From positions 434,001 to 498,000 of the forward strand of contig CAWGFK010000070.1 of the NCBI GenBank assembly GCA_963821735.1: a stretch of DNA of 64,000 nucleotides. Direction: 5' to 3'. Within the stretch, counting starts at the first letter, position 1. Each line of letters starts with the position of its first letter. The stretch comes from Laspinema sp963821735. GTDB lineage: Bacteria > Cyanobacteriota > Cyanobacteriia > Cyanobacteriales > Laspinemataceae. The notes beneath the pieces were generated by a model. The model was not told where the DNA came from and did not search any database. It saw nothing but the letters and a program-made list of their open reading frames with translations. Positions 18,801 through 27,590 of this stretch are shown in pieces. A program made the translations under genes and the position numbers.

Positions 18801-21800
18801 AAAAGCAGTCACACTTTCTGTAAGGGGTTCTTTCCAATGTCGGACTAAAACATTAAAGACACAAAATATTTTGGACTTGACCGATTTAGCATTAAATTTA
18901 TCGAGCAAGTAAACCCCTTGTTTCCCGAATCGATATCCAGAATCGATATCGCCGAGTCCCCCACAGAGTAGCCCCCCATAAAAAGCGTAGGCATAAGCAG
19001 CAGGGGCGGAATGACCATATTGAATGGATAACGTAATCATTGTGAAAATAATTACGGGGAACATTGCCGGATGCCCAATATAAGCTGCTGCCACAATGGT
19101 ATTTAAGATTCCCATTGCTGCCAGCTTATTTGGATCCGTCATAGAGGGTAAGTCCGCTAAATTATCAAATACCAAGTCTTTTGGGGGGTCTTGTTCCAAA
19201 TGAACTCCCAACATTTCTAAAACGCTTACCCCTATCTCAATCGCTGACCTGAGCTGATTTTGAGCAATATTAAACTGAATTTTTATTTCATAAACTTTGA
19301 CTTTTTCAAGGAGTGTTTTGGCTTGATTTAGAAGAATATCCGACAGATGTTGCGATCGCGCAAAGTTGGTGGTTATAAACTCTACCTCTGCCGCCTCTAA
19401 ATGTAGGATAAACGTTAGCTCATATTGTGAGTCCCAACTTTCTTCCGTTAGCAGTTCTAAACCGACGTTTAAATATTTGATAGCCGACTCATAAGCCGTA
19501 GCTGCTTTGGCTTTTTGTCCAGCAATGAGATTAAGGGAGGCTAACTCATAGATTTCCGTCTCCGACTGGAGCAAATCTATCCCATAATTGAGTTGATTGA
19601 CCAAAGCAAAGATATTTTCTTTCCGTTCTTCCTCTGTGGTATTTTGTAACAGCATTTTCCCGATTTTCAGGTGGGTCTGTTTTTTCTGTTCATCGGGAAT
19701 CAGAGAATAAGCGGCTTGTTGTACCCGGTCATGTAAAAACTTATAATCAACCTTGACATCAGCCAAGGTAATCTCTTGGGATTCCTCCTGGCTAAAGACC
19801 ATCGGAATTTTATACTCATTACTTAGAGGTAAAATCAACCCTTCTTGAAGTGCTGACCACAATTGTCCAGCCGTGAATGAGGCAGATTTCTCCCGAACGA
19901 TCGCCAGAACCTCTAGGTTAAACGTATTCCCAATACAAGCTGCCAGCTTTAAGACTTCCTGGGTTTCTTCAGATAATTTCCGAATATTTCGGGCAATCAG
20001 TTCAACGACGTTATAATCCGTGATTCCAATCGCTTGAATTTGGGTAAGATTCCACTGCCACCTTCCCGAGGGCAAGTCATAAATCAGTAAATCTTCCTGA
20101 TACAGGGCTTTGAGAAGTTGAGTTAAGAAAAATGGGTTTCCCCCGGTCTTATTAAACAGCAGTTGCGCCAGTAGTTTAGACTGAACCGATTCATTCAGGG
20201 TATCGGCGATTACTTCTTCGACATGATGGAGCTGTAAGGCTTGGAGAACAATATTATGAACCGCTGTCCCTGCGGCATGGATTCGTTCAATCGTCTGGAC
20301 TGTGGGATGCACGGGAGAGACTTCATTATCCCGATAGGCACCAATCAATAAGAAATACTGAATTTCCGGGTCGGTCATCAGCATTTCTATCAGTTTCAAT
20401 GAGGCCGAATCCGACCATTGCAAATCATCCAAAAATAAAACGAGGGGGTGTTGTTTCGTGGTAAAAACACTAATAAATTGTTTGAAAACTCGACTAAATC
20501 GAATTTGAGATTCAAGCGCCCCTAGTTCTGGAACCGGCGGCTGTTTGCCCAGAATCAGTTCGATTTCCGGAATGACATCAATAATAACTTGTGCATTACT
20601 GCCTAATGCTCCACTCAGTCTTGTTTTCCAAGTCTCGATTTCGCGATCGCGTTCAGTCAGCAGTTGCAGAATTAAGGACTTGAAGGCTTGGATCAGAGAC
20701 GCAAACGGAACATTGCGCTTAAATTGATCAAATTTACCGGCAATAAAATAGCCCCGTTGTCGAACAATCGGTTTGTGGACTTCGGCCACTAAAACCGTTT
20801 TACCAATGCCGGAATAGCCGGAAACGAGCATGAGTTCCCGGCTGCCGTTGGCAACTCGATCAAACGTATTGAGCAAAGTGGCAATTTCTGGATCCCGGCC
20901 ATACAGTTTTTGGGGGATAGTCAGTTGTCCCGCTTTGTCTGCATGACCTGGAACAAAGTGGGTTATTTCCCCGTTGGTTTGGAGTTGAATCCGGCAGGTT
21001 TCTAAATCAAATTGTAAGCCAGCGCTACTTTGATAGCGGTCTTCTGCAGTTTTGGAGAGCAATTTCATGATGACAGCAGAAATCGCTTCGGGAATTTCTG
21101 GGTCGATTTGATGCGGGGGAATTGGAATTTTTGCCAGATGACTATGGACCAGTTCTAAGGGGTCATTACTGCTAAACGGTAAGGTTCCCGTTAACAGTTC
21201 ATAGAAGGTGACACCCAGGGAATAAAAATCACTCCGGTAATCTACACTCCGGTTCATTCTGCCGGTTTGTTCTGGGGACATATAAGCCAGGGTCCCTTCC
21301 AACAAGTCCGGGTGACTGAGGTTGGGATTTTCTCGTTCGAGCCGTGAGGCGATGCTGAAATCAATCAGTTGAACGGTTTCCGTGAGGGGGTTGATAATAA
21401 TATTTTGAGGCTTGATATCTTTGTGAATAATGTTATGTTTGTGCAGTTCGCCTAATGCCCCGACTACAGCGATCGCTATTTCCAGAAATTTAACAAGGGA
21501 AAGGGGATGAGACTCCCTCCATTCACTTAAAGAGATTGCGCCCGTATCTTCTAGGAAAAGCGCCCACCCATTTTTATAGGGTTCTAAACTAATAGGTTGG
21601 ATAATGGTGTCGATATCAAAGGTTTCTAAAATTTGATATTCGTGGCGCAGGCGGGTAATATCAGCGAGGCTGGGATATTCAGATTTGAGGGTTTTGACGA
21701 TCGCCTTGGACCCATCGACCTGGTTTTGAACACGATAAATGACTGTTCTCACTCCTGAGTGCAGGGTTTCCAGGAATTGATAGTTATTTAAGTTCACAGT

Positions 21801-21803
21801 CAT
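15816..21803 (-). CDS. HstK-type Ser/Thr kinase-AAA-GAF-histidine kinase-REC multikinase
   Basis: This giant sensor kinase has 1995 residues. Domains in order: Ser/Thr kinase (1-270; HKD at 127-129, DFS instead of DFG at 148-150); AAA ATPase (about 300-560; Walker A GYSGIGKT at 329-336, Walker B LVLFLDDLQWSD); a long TPR-like helical region (about 600-1250); GAF (about 1340-1480); coiled coil; HisKA with His in SMSHELRTPLNGIL; HATPase_c (GTGLGLAI); REC (ILVVDDRWEN, Asp in IIIDLVMPVMDGF); and a short C-terminal helical tail. The architecture is that of cyanobacterial HstK proteins. The ligand is unknown. The DFS triplet is, as far as I recall, usual in this family, so the kinase may still be active. 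First gene of a two-gene operon. Confidence 0.93.
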   Translation of the reverse strand: MTVNLNNYQFLETLHSGVRTVIYRVQNQVDGSKAIVKTLKSEYPSLADITRLRHEYQILETFDIDTIIQPISLEPYKNGWALFLEDTGAISLSEWRESHPLSLVKFLEIAIAVVGALGELHKHNIIHKDIKPQNIIINPLTETVQLIDFSIASRLERENPNLSHPDLLEGTLAYMSPEQTGRMNRSVDYRSDFYSLGVTFYELLTGTLPFSSNDPLELVHSHLAKIPIPPHQIDPEIPEAISAVIMKLLSKTAEDRYQSSAGLQFDLETCRIQLQTNGEITHFVPGHADKAGQLTIPQKLYGRDPEIATLLNTFDRVANGSRELMLVSGYSGIGKTVLVAEVHKPIVRQRGYFIAGKFDQFKRNVPFASLIQAFKSLILQLLTERDREIETWKTRLSGALGSNAQVIIDVIPEIELILGKQPPVPELGALESQIRFSRVFKQFISVFTTKQHPLVLFLDDLQWSDSASLKLIEMLMTDPEIQYFLLIGAYRDNEVSPVHPTVQTIERIHAAGTAVHNIVLQALQLHHVEEVIADTLNESVQSKLLAQLLFNKTGGNPFFLTQLLKALYQEDLLIYDLPSGRWQWNLTQIQAIGITDYNVVELIARNIRKLSEETQEVLKLAACIGNTFNLEVLAIVREKSASFTAGQLWSALQEGLILPLSNEYKIPMVFSQEESQEITLADVKVDYKFLHDRVQQAAYSLIPDEQKKQTHLKIGKMLLQNTTEEERKENIFALVNQLNYGIDLLQSETEIYELASLNLIAGQKAKAATAYESAIKYLNVGLELLTEESWDSQYELTFILHLEAAEVEFITTNFARSQHLSDILLNQAKTLLEKVKVYEIKIQFNIAQNQLRSAIEIGVSVLEMLGVHLEQDPPKDLVFDNLADLPSMTDPNKLAAMGILNTIVAAAYIGHPAMFPVIIFTMITLSIQYGHSAPAAYAYAFYGGLLCGGLGDIDSGYRFGKQGVYLLDKFNAKSVKSKIFCVFNVLVRHWKEPLTESVTAFVEGVQSGLEVGDIEFACHNAVNYCNYSFLSGEGLDKVSQEQVKYVNIAIKLKQDYDIYYIKIYQQLVDNLQDRATDKLSLIGESFNYPEMLPVIKESKNATLMYSYYVAEIILFYLFKNYQQTLKSVNLASEYTQGGLGLMHSAAHNFYYSLALLALYPSAPPEVQKEYLLAVDANQENMANWAFHCPENFQHKYELVEAEKARISKDIQKAMDYYEQGIRGAQQQGYLPDEALGNELAAEFQISLGREKIAKTYMTDAYYCYVRWGAKAKVKDLAERYPQLLDAPLNQSAVVQGRETIATLIHETLAGTSMIDPSLLDMASVIKASQAISGEILLPNLLEKLMKILIENAGAEKGALILCQGGEWVIEAQGNPESVQVMQSVPIHQSNDVAIAALEYVIRTQKDVIFTDASAEEIFSGDAYICEEQPKSLLCLPILYQGKLSAILYLENNLIAGAFTPRRVEVLKLLSSQSAIALENATLYHNLELKVEARTQELKTKNERLEIEIQERERAEKAADAANQAKSQFLASMSHELRTPLNGILGFAQILARDPNLNPKQESGVKIIHKCGKHLLTLINDILDLSKIESGKMELYSRNFHLQEFLQNIAEICRVRAESKGISLIYEPNDQLPMGVYADEKRLRQVLINLLGNAVKFTESGEVTFTVESLPSPGKDPQNPRTTLRFRVQDSGIGIAPEQLANIFLPFEQVKGTVRQTEGTGLGLAISRQLVEMMGSSIQVESEAGKGSEFWFDLELPILENCAGEPQASPKIIRGFVGRPRKILVVDDRWENRSVLVNLLTPIGFDVREAIDGQDCLNQARSFQPDCIIIDLVMPVMDGFEAMRQIRKMPEIKNVVAIGTSASIFSSQEQTCLKIGCNDFLLKPIQDEQLLSCLGTHLDLEWIYGEQASISSESSLTDAPIPPQSSAVIAPSAEELAILFDLAMKGELVTIQERVQRLEDGDPRYAPFATQVIHFAKTFAEEELLAFVQGYMETGK

Positions 21804-22238
21804 AATGAGTCTCCCAGGTCTGAAATCGAGGATGAGGGTCTGATGATGAGTTAGAGGTTGAGCGCTTTGCCCTAGCGATCGCCTTTGCTACGCAGTCTTT
21901 AGCTACCATTGCATCGGCCAGTTCAAAACCAGTTATCCCAACCCCCGTCTCTACATCCCTCAAATGCTGAGACCGGCGTTAAGATTATTCAAAATCTATT
22001 TTAATCTGAGATATCCCGAAATGATAAAAAGCCTTTTAAATTTAATAAAAATTAACCGGACTCTGAACCAGGACTCTCCTAATTGCTAAAATCAAGCCGG
22101 TTGTCTCTAATTACTCGTAAAAATACTTACCAACAACCCAGGTCAGGGAGAATATAGACCCCTGGCAAAATTCTAAAAAGCTATCCTTTTTAAGAAGGTT
22201 TAGGGGAAACCATCACGAATCCTGCCTGAAGTCTCATC
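21804..22238. other. Intergenic region upstream of the multikinase
   Basis: These 435 bp hold no gene. They should contain the promoter of the minus-strand multikinase operon. I see no clear -35/-10 pair and no strong repeat, only scattered CGATCGC and an AT-rich block near 21980-22060. Confidence 0.4.
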
Positions 22239-22273
22239 AAAAAAAGGGAAATCACCCCAGTTTTTCTTCCCTT
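22239..22273 (-). terminator. Terminator of rimM
   Basis: On the minus strand AAGGGAA (22267-22273) pairs with TTCCCTT (22244-22250) and is followed by a T-run (22239-22245). It lies about 95 bp beyond the rimM stop. Confidence 0.6.
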
Positions 22274-22365
22274 GAGGTGACTGCCTACCTCGGTTTATCC
22301 TCCAGCTTTAGAGTCAATTTTTGGCTAAAATTCCCTCATCAATACCCCCTTAATTCGACTGGATT

Positions 22366-22992
22366 TTAAGGGTTAACTTCTAGCAAACCTGGCGGTGGAT
22401 TGATTTCTACCCGACCGGATGCCATATCCACAACTGGGACAATTTCTTTCACAAATGGAATTAAAATATTGGGCTTAGATTTGCGTTTAGCGGGAGCATC
22501 TGGGTTTTCAGAAATATCAGAAATTTCAACCGATGCAACCGGAGGTTTAATGGCTAAAATATCATGACCAGCAGTGAGAATTTCGACCACCGTTCCGATT
22601 TCCTCCCCCGTGCGTTGGTCGATCGCCACTAATCCAATTAAATCCTGGATATAATACTCATCTTCCTCTAAATGGGGTCGATCGCCTTCAGGCACTAACA
22701 TCACACAACCGCGCAACGCTTCGGCCTGATTGCGATCGGTTACCCCGGCCAATTGAACGATAAAGATTCCCTTATTTTCAATCAATCGACCGTGAACTAA
22801 TTCCACAGGTTGAGGTGTGGATTGATTGGGATACTTTAACCATCGCTGTCCCGGTTCTTCAAACCGTTCTGGGAAGTCTGTGGAGGGATAGACTCGAACT
22901 TCACCATTGAGACCTTGCACGCCAATGATTTTACCAATTTCGATCCACTCGTCGGAAGGGCGTGTTTTCGGAGTTGAGGGCTGTTGTTTCAT
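22366..22992 (-). CDS. rimM: Ribosome maturation factor RimM
   Basis: RimM assists 16S rRNA 3'-domain folding and 30S assembly. The N-terminal beta-barrel begins EWIEIGKIIGVQGLNGEVRVYPSTDFPERF; the PRC-barrel half contains EEDEYYIQDLIGLVAI, EIGTVVEIL and NILIPFVKEIVP, then VVDMASGRVEINPPPGLL, the typical end. A 20-residue polar insertion (DISENPDAPAKRKSKP) before the last strands explains the slightly greater length (208 aa). It stands alone here rather than with trmD or rpsP. Confidence 0.93.
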   Translation of the reverse strand: MKQQPSTPKTRPSDEWIEIGKIIGVQGLNGEVRVYPSTDFPERFEEPGQRWLKYPNQSTPQPVELVHGRLIENKGIFIVQLAGVTDRNQAEALRGCVMLVPEGDRPHLEEDEYYIQDLIGLVAIDQRTGEEIGTVVEILTAGHDILAIKPPVASVEISDISENPDAPAKRKSKPNILIPFVKEIVPVVDMASGRVEINPPPGLLEVNP

Positions 22993-23150
22993 AGTTAGTT
23001 ATCACGACAAAAAGAGGGAAGGATAGAGAATCCCTGCGGCGATAGCGGGCGATCGCCATCATGACAATCGCCCGCTATTAAGTTCCGCACGTCCAGAATA
23101 GAGGGCGAAAACTGCGCTAATCACTCAAGGCAGTCGCCCACATCTGAGGG

Positions 23151-24317
23151 TTAAGGATTTAAGACAATTTTAATGCAATTGTCACGCTTATGCTTAAATA
23201 TTTCATATCCTTGAGGTGCTTCCTCCAAACCCATCTCATGGGTAATCACAAAGGTTGGGTCAATATCCCCATTTTGGATGCGATCGAGCAACGGTTTGAG
23301 GTATTTATGGACATGAGTTTGTCCCGTTTTCACCGTTAATCCTTTAGAAAACAACGCCCCCAAGGGAAACTTATCCACAAATCCGCCATACACACCGGGA
23401 ATCGAGAGAGTACCGCCTTTGCGACAAGCAACGATCGCCTGTCTTAATGCCGTGGGGCGATCGGTTTCCAACCGTAAACTTTGTTTTGCCTTATCATAAA
23501 AGGCATCTAATCCAGTCCCGTGAGCTTCTAATCCCACCGCATCAATGCAAGAATCCGGTCCAATGCCGCCAGTCATTTCTTTAAGCGCTTCCCCGGCATC
23601 GATTTCTTCATAATTAATCGTTTCCGCTTTCCCTTCTCGCGCCATTGCCAAGCGTTCCGGAACCCGATCAATGGCAATCACGCGATCGGCACCTAACATA
23701 TAGGCACTTCGGATCGCAAATTGTCCCACAGGACCACAACCCCAAATCGCTACCGTATCCCCCGGTTGAATGTTACAATGTTCCGCCGCTTGATAGCCCG
23801 TGGGAAAGATATCGGTGAGAAATAACACCTGTTTATCGGTCATTCCTTCCGGTATTTTCAAAGCTGCCGTATCGGCAAAAGGAACTCGCACATATTGCGC
23901 TTGACCTCCAGCATATCCACCCAACAGATGGGAGTATCCAAATAATCCTGAAGGGGTGTGACCGTAAGCCTTTTCTACTAATTTACCATCGGGGATGGAG
24001 TTATCGCATAAAGACCACAGATCGCGATTACAAAAGAAACAGTGACCGCAAGCAATAGTAAAGGGAATCACCACGCGATCGCCTTTATTCAAATTCTTCA
24101 CTTCAGGACCTTTATCGACCACTTCTCCCATGAATTCATGGCCGAGAATATCTCCCTTTTGCATCGTGGGAATATATCCATCATAAAGATGTAAATCAGA
24201 CCCACATATCGCCGTCGAAGTAATTTTTAAAATCGCATCTCTTGGATTTAAAATACTGGGGTCCGGAACGGTTTCAACCCGCACATCGTTCTTACCATGC
24301 CAGCAGACTGCTTTCAT
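23151..24317 (-). CDS. Zinc-dependent alcohol dehydrogenase (formaldehyde dehydrogenase-like)
   Basis: This 388-residue medium-chain dehydrogenase has catalytic zinc ligands in AICGSDLHLYDG and LGHEFMGEV, structural-zinc cysteines in CGHCFFCNRDLWSLC, the Rossmann motif VAIWGCGPVGQFAI, and an insertion typical of the FdhA/threonine-dehydrogenase-like branch (KQSLRLETDRPTALRQAI). It oxidises an alcohol or aldehyde with NAD(P); the exact substrate is unknown. It is followed in genome order by an exported protein and an SRPBCC protein, all on the minus strand. A stress or detoxification role is inferred. Confidence 0.88.
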   Translation of the reverse strand: MKAVCWHGKNDVRVETVPDPSILNPRDAILKITSTAICGSDLHLYDGYIPTMQKGDILGHEFMGEVVDKGPEVKNLNKGDRVVIPFTIACGHCFFCNRDLWSLCDNSIPDGKLVEKAYGHTPSGLFGYSHLLGGYAGGQAQYVRVPFADTAALKIPEGMTDKQVLFLTDIFPTGYQAAEHCNIQPGDTVAIWGCGPVGQFAIRSAYMLGADRVIAIDRVPERLAMAREGKAETINYEEIDAGEALKEMTGGIGPDSCIDAVGLEAHGTGLDAFYDKAKQSLRLETDRPTALRQAIVACRKGGTLSIPGVYGGFVDKFPLGALFSKGLTVKTGQTHVHKYLKPLLDRIQNGDIDPTFVITHEMGLEEAPQGYEIFKHKRDNCIKIVLNP

Positions 24318-24565
24318 TTTTTGAGTTCTCCTAACTTCTAATCAAGGGTAATTTATATAGCGGTTTCCCCATTTAGGGTTAAGGATTAGGGTTTTTACGT
24401 TTTACATTTAGGGTGATTCTCCGGTCCCCTCCCCTTACGAAGGGGAGGGTTAGGGTGGGGTTCTTCCCCATTTTGAAAAGAAAAATGTCCCTACTTTATC
24501 TAGTATTCTCCCCTCACTCAACGGAAAGCTTGGGATTTCTCCAGAGTAGAGATATCTCTCCCAAA

Positions 24566-24934
24566 TTACCGGCTATTGGAACGAGGAGTGGCGGACCGAG
24601 TTCCAGGAGCATCGGGGTTATCCGGATTCAGGGTTTCATCAATATTCTGCTCGATCACTTTAGGAATATTTTTCCCCAAGTTGCGAATATTTTTTAACCC
24701 CGTATCCCCAATTTCTTCACTGGGGAAATCTTCAGCACTGTTTTTAATCTTCTTAACCGTGGCTGAGTCTACTTGTTCGGGATTATACTCAGGGGTCACT
24801 AATTTAGCAGCCTGTGCGCTATTATCCGTGACGCCTCCAAATGCAAAGCCGAACAGCAAGGTGAGGGTAGCTAGACACCAGCCAATCGTGCGATTGAGGC
24901 GAATATTTTTTAGCCAAGTTCTGTTTAAATTCAT
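24566..24934 (-). CDS. Hypothetical exported protein
   Basis: This 122-residue protein starts with a basic stretch and a hydrophobic segment (IGWCLATLTLLFGFAF), then a likely signal-peptidase site NSAQA-AK. The mature part is short, charged and probably disordered (IGDTGLKNIRNLGKNIPKVI, then a polar tail). No domain is recognised. It sits between a Zn-alcohol dehydrogenase and an SRPBCC-protein gene in the same direction. Confidence 0.65.
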   Translation of the reverse strand: MNLNRTWLKNIRLNRTIGWCLATLTLLFGFAFGGVTDNSAQAAKLVTPEYNPEQVDSATVKKIKNSAEDFPSEEIGDTGLKNIRNLGKNIPKVIEQNIDETLNPDNPDAPGTRSATPRSNSR

Positions 24935-25054
24935 AAGCTCAATTGGTTTTAATGGTTTTCAAGTTTTTGGTCAAAACTTATTTTCATTGGAACAATAATC
25001 AGAAAATTTTGTCTCTTTCTTTAGGAATAAATCCTTATTCCAATTAGGCTTAAA

Positions 25055-25774
25055 TTAAGAAGCGCCCGAAGGTTGACCTTCGATTGTGGCAATTTCTCCG
25101 GCTTCTGCCAGCATTTTAAAACTGCGAATATCATCGCGAATTTGCTGTTCAGCGGATTGACCCACGAGGTGAGCAAAGGCATCGGTGAGTTTGCCGCCAG
25201 GGGGTTTGTATTCGAGAACAACTTTGACTTGAGTGCCTCGGTTTCCGGGGGCGGTTTGGAAGCGGACAAATCCGGAATTTTCAATGTCGGCACCTTCAAC
25301 AGAAGCCCAGGCAATCAGATGATTTTTCCGGTCTGTGATAATTTCGGCATCCCATTCTAAGGTGTTATTTAAAGGGGCTTGGACGACCCAATGAGAGCGC
25401 TTCTCATCCAGAACTTTGACGGACTGGAGATGCTTCATAAATAAGGGCAGATTTTCAAAATTGCGCCAGATGTGGTAGAGTTCATCTGGACTACGATTGG
25501 AGATCGTGACGGTTTGTTCAACGGAGATTTTATCGGTGCCTTGAATCGCCGACTCGACGGCAGATTTCAAACTGGTTTCAGAGGTAGCGGCACGATAGGC
25601 TAAACCACCGCCAGCGATCGCGAGTAAAGCACCGCGTAAGGAAGCTTGTTGCAATCCCATTAAAACCATTGCACCGCCGCCAATCAAGGAACCCCAACGT
25701 TCGGTATCGCTCATGGTGTTATTTTCTGGCGATCGCGGTTGAGAATTGGGAGCCGAATCGGATGTGGATGACAT
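25055..25774 (-). CDS. SRPBCC (cyclase/dehydrase) family membrane-anchored protein
   Basis: The first ~70 residues contain DTERWGSLIGGGAMVLMGLQ and LRGALLAIAGGGLAYRA, a DUF2892-like hydrophobic segment. Residues about 80-225 form an SRPBCC/START-like fold: VEQTVTISNRSPDELYHIWRNFENLPLFMKHL, then WDAEIITDR and WASVEGADIENSGFVRF. The start is taken at ATG 25774 with GAGG about 10 bp upstream, rather than the longer frame to 25834. Such proteins bind hydrophobic ligands. No catalytic residue can be named. Confidence 0.8.
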   Translation of the reverse strand: MSSTSDSAPNSQPRSPENNTMSDTERWGSLIGGGAMVLMGLQQASLRGALLAIAGGGLAYRAATSETSLKSAVESAIQGTDKISVEQTVTISNRSPDELYHIWRNFENLPLFMKHLQSVKVLDEKRSHWVVQAPLNNTLEWDAEIITDRKNHLIAWASVEGADIENSGFVRFQTAPGNRGTQVKVVLEYKPPGGKLTDAFAHLVGQSAEQQIRDDIRSFKMLAEAGEIATIEGQPSGAS

Positions 25775-26087
25775 AATTTTTTTCCTCAAATCAAGCGGAG
25801 TCATCCCTAAGAAGGGGCAACTCGCAAATAACAAATAAGTCTGTTGACCACTTTAGCGAGGAGGAACTCCGGTGCACTCTGCCAAAAGGGGGAAGCAATG
25901 CTCACTCGGTGGGGATAGATGATGAAGCGATCGCCCGGTGGTCACTTGATTCTGAACCCGTGGAATAAAAACTACACCTTAGAGGATTTGGCGATAGAGA
26001 AAAAGGATTTTAACGAACCAGATTAGGTTGAAATTCCCGCCTAAGCGGGAATAGAAGGAAGAACATCTCCACAGGTTGCTAGGGAGT

Positions 26088-26675
26088 TTAATTCGGTTCA
26101 CCTAATGGTTCAGCAACCGAAGCTTTTAAGGGAAATTCCCCACAAATATGCCAGCGCCTGTCCTGAAATACCAGTAAAGTCAGATGACTGGCTGAACATT
26201 CATAGTACAATTCCCGGTCTTTAAATTCGGCCCAGCCCATATTAAAATGATGCCGTCTAAGGTCTTTAAAGGCGATCGTCATGTGCGGGGAAAACGATCG
26301 CCCCTTAGATTTCGGGTCATAAATTCCCAGGGACGAGTTGAGATCTGCAGCTAACTCCGACTGAAATAACAACAATTCTGGGGTTTTCTTGACATTAATA
26401 TAAACCACTCGGGGAGGAAACGAACCAAACCCCGACAGGACCATCGGTACAGGTGTCCGAACCTTGGCAAACCCTCTGAGGAACTCTTCCAGCAGTCCCT
26501 GTTTTTGCACCTCCCATTCAAAAGGGGGTTGTAGGGTCACATGGGGAGGAGACTTAAGGGCCTGACGAGTTTGGTAGTTCTCAGCAAAGTGCTGTTTGTA
26601 TCCAGTGACTTCTTCCTGAATTGCCTCTGGGGGCAAAAGTGCAATAAAATATAAAGTGGGATCGGTTGAAATCAT
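26088..26675 (-). CDS. 2'-5' RNA ligase / cyclic phosphodiesterase-like protein
   Basis: This 195-residue member of the 2H phosphoesterase superfamily shows the two HxT/S motifs: PPHVTLQPPF (about residue 44) and SPHMTIAFKDL (about residue 130). Members hydrolyse or form 2'-5' or 2',3'-cyclic phosphate bonds in RNA. The substrate is unknown. It is monocistronic on the minus strand. Start ATG 26675 gives the expected first strand (TLYFIALLPPEAI). Confidence 0.85.
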   Translation of the reverse strand: MISTDPTLYFIALLPPEAIQEEVTGYKQHFAENYQTRQALKSPPHVTLQPPFEWEVQKQGLLEEFLRGFAKVRTPVPMVLSGFGSFPPRVVYINVKKTPELLLFQSELAADLNSSLGIYDPKSKGRSFSPHMTIAFKDLRRHHFNMGWAEFKDRELYYECSASHLTLLVFQDRRWHICGEFPLKASVAEPLGEPN

Positions 26676-26973
26676 GGCATTCCTTGGGTGTCAACATACA
26701 ATCGGTTTGTTCATCGGGGCCTCAAGCCTGGTGTATCCCTGGGGTAATCGCCCTAAACCGGAGAACCCTGGAGTCCTGACCCAGCTAAACTTACGATAAA
26801 TCATCCGCTCAAGGATATAGAGTAACCTAATCCTCAATCACTTGGCTGAATTTTGAAAGGGATTTGCAGCGATTCGTCCAGTACAATAAGCTCAATATCC
26901 CCTGTTTTGCGACAATCTGGAAAAATACTTAATCCAATTGACGCCGGATTCCGGGCTGAAATATCAGCAAATC

Positions 26974-27444
26974 ATGATGACTGATGCGATCGCTTTAAAA
27001 GATATGTCCCGAAGCATGACTACTGAAAGTTCTCTCGTTCCCCTCTCCGCCCTCAATCCTTTTGAATCCCTGACTCCGGAACAGATTTCCGAGTGGGCCG
27101 GATATCATTTGCAATATGTTGATTTTAAAGATGTGGTCAATGAGGAGGGACTCCATCAACTCCCGGATTTCCCTGGCTTATATTTCGTCTATTTTATCAT
27201 TTATGATTCCAAGGGAAAATGGACCGAAAATTTAGTTTATATTGGCATTGCCACCACCAGTATCAGTCAGAGATGGAAGTCCAATCATCAAGTGCCAATG
27301 TTTGGAAAAATGCACAAATTGGGCATTGAAATTTTGATTAGAACTTTTACTTTACTGCCTGGAATGGTGACCGCAGAAACCCTACAAATGTGGGAACAAT
27401 CGTTAATTCAAAAGGTCCATCCGGTGTTTAATGAGGAGATGTGA
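26974..27444 (+). CDS. GIY-YIG nuclease-like protein
   Basis: The C-terminal ~100 residues look like a GIY-YIG fold: GLYFVYFIIYD, then LVYIGIATTSISQRWKSNHQ with the conserved Arg, and a later Glu in QMWEQSLIQKVHPVFNEEM. The first motif is degenerate (GLYFVYF for GIY, VYIG for YIG). The N-terminal ~60 residues are unrecognised. The start is uncertain: ATG 26974 or 26977, with TTG 26938 and later ATGs in frame. It may be a DNA repair or mobile-type nuclease; no partner lies nearby. Confidence 0.6.
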   Translation: MMTDAIALKDMSRSMTTESSLVPLSALNPFESLTPEQISEWAGYHLQYVDFKDVVNEEGLHQLPDFPGLYFVYFIIYDSKGKWTENLVYIGIATTSISQRWKSNHQVPMFGKMHKLGIEILIRTFTLLPGMVTAETLQMWEQSLIQKVHPVFNEEM

Positions 27445-27483
27445 TTAGGGCGGTTCCCGGACTGTCATGGGACAGATGTGATG

Positions 27484-27538
27484 AGGAGTGCGGTAAGCGA
27501 AGCTATGCCGTAGGCTTTGCATCGCTTACCGCACTCCT
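27484..27538. repeat. Perfect 17-bp inverted repeat
   Basis: AGGAGTGCGGTAAGCGA (27484-27500) and its exact complement (27522-27538) enclose 21 bp. It lies between the convergent GIY-YIG and DUF815 genes and may act as a bidirectional terminator or a small repeat element. Confidence 0.7.
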
Positions 27539-27590
27539 AAAACGTACTTTATAACTGTGGGAAACGCTATATCTGCCATAGTTATTGTCA

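Noticed and set aside
15816..21803. Frameshift or fusion artefact in the 1995-aa kinase
   Set aside because: The domain order matches known HstK proteins and the frame is continuous, so it is a natural single gene.
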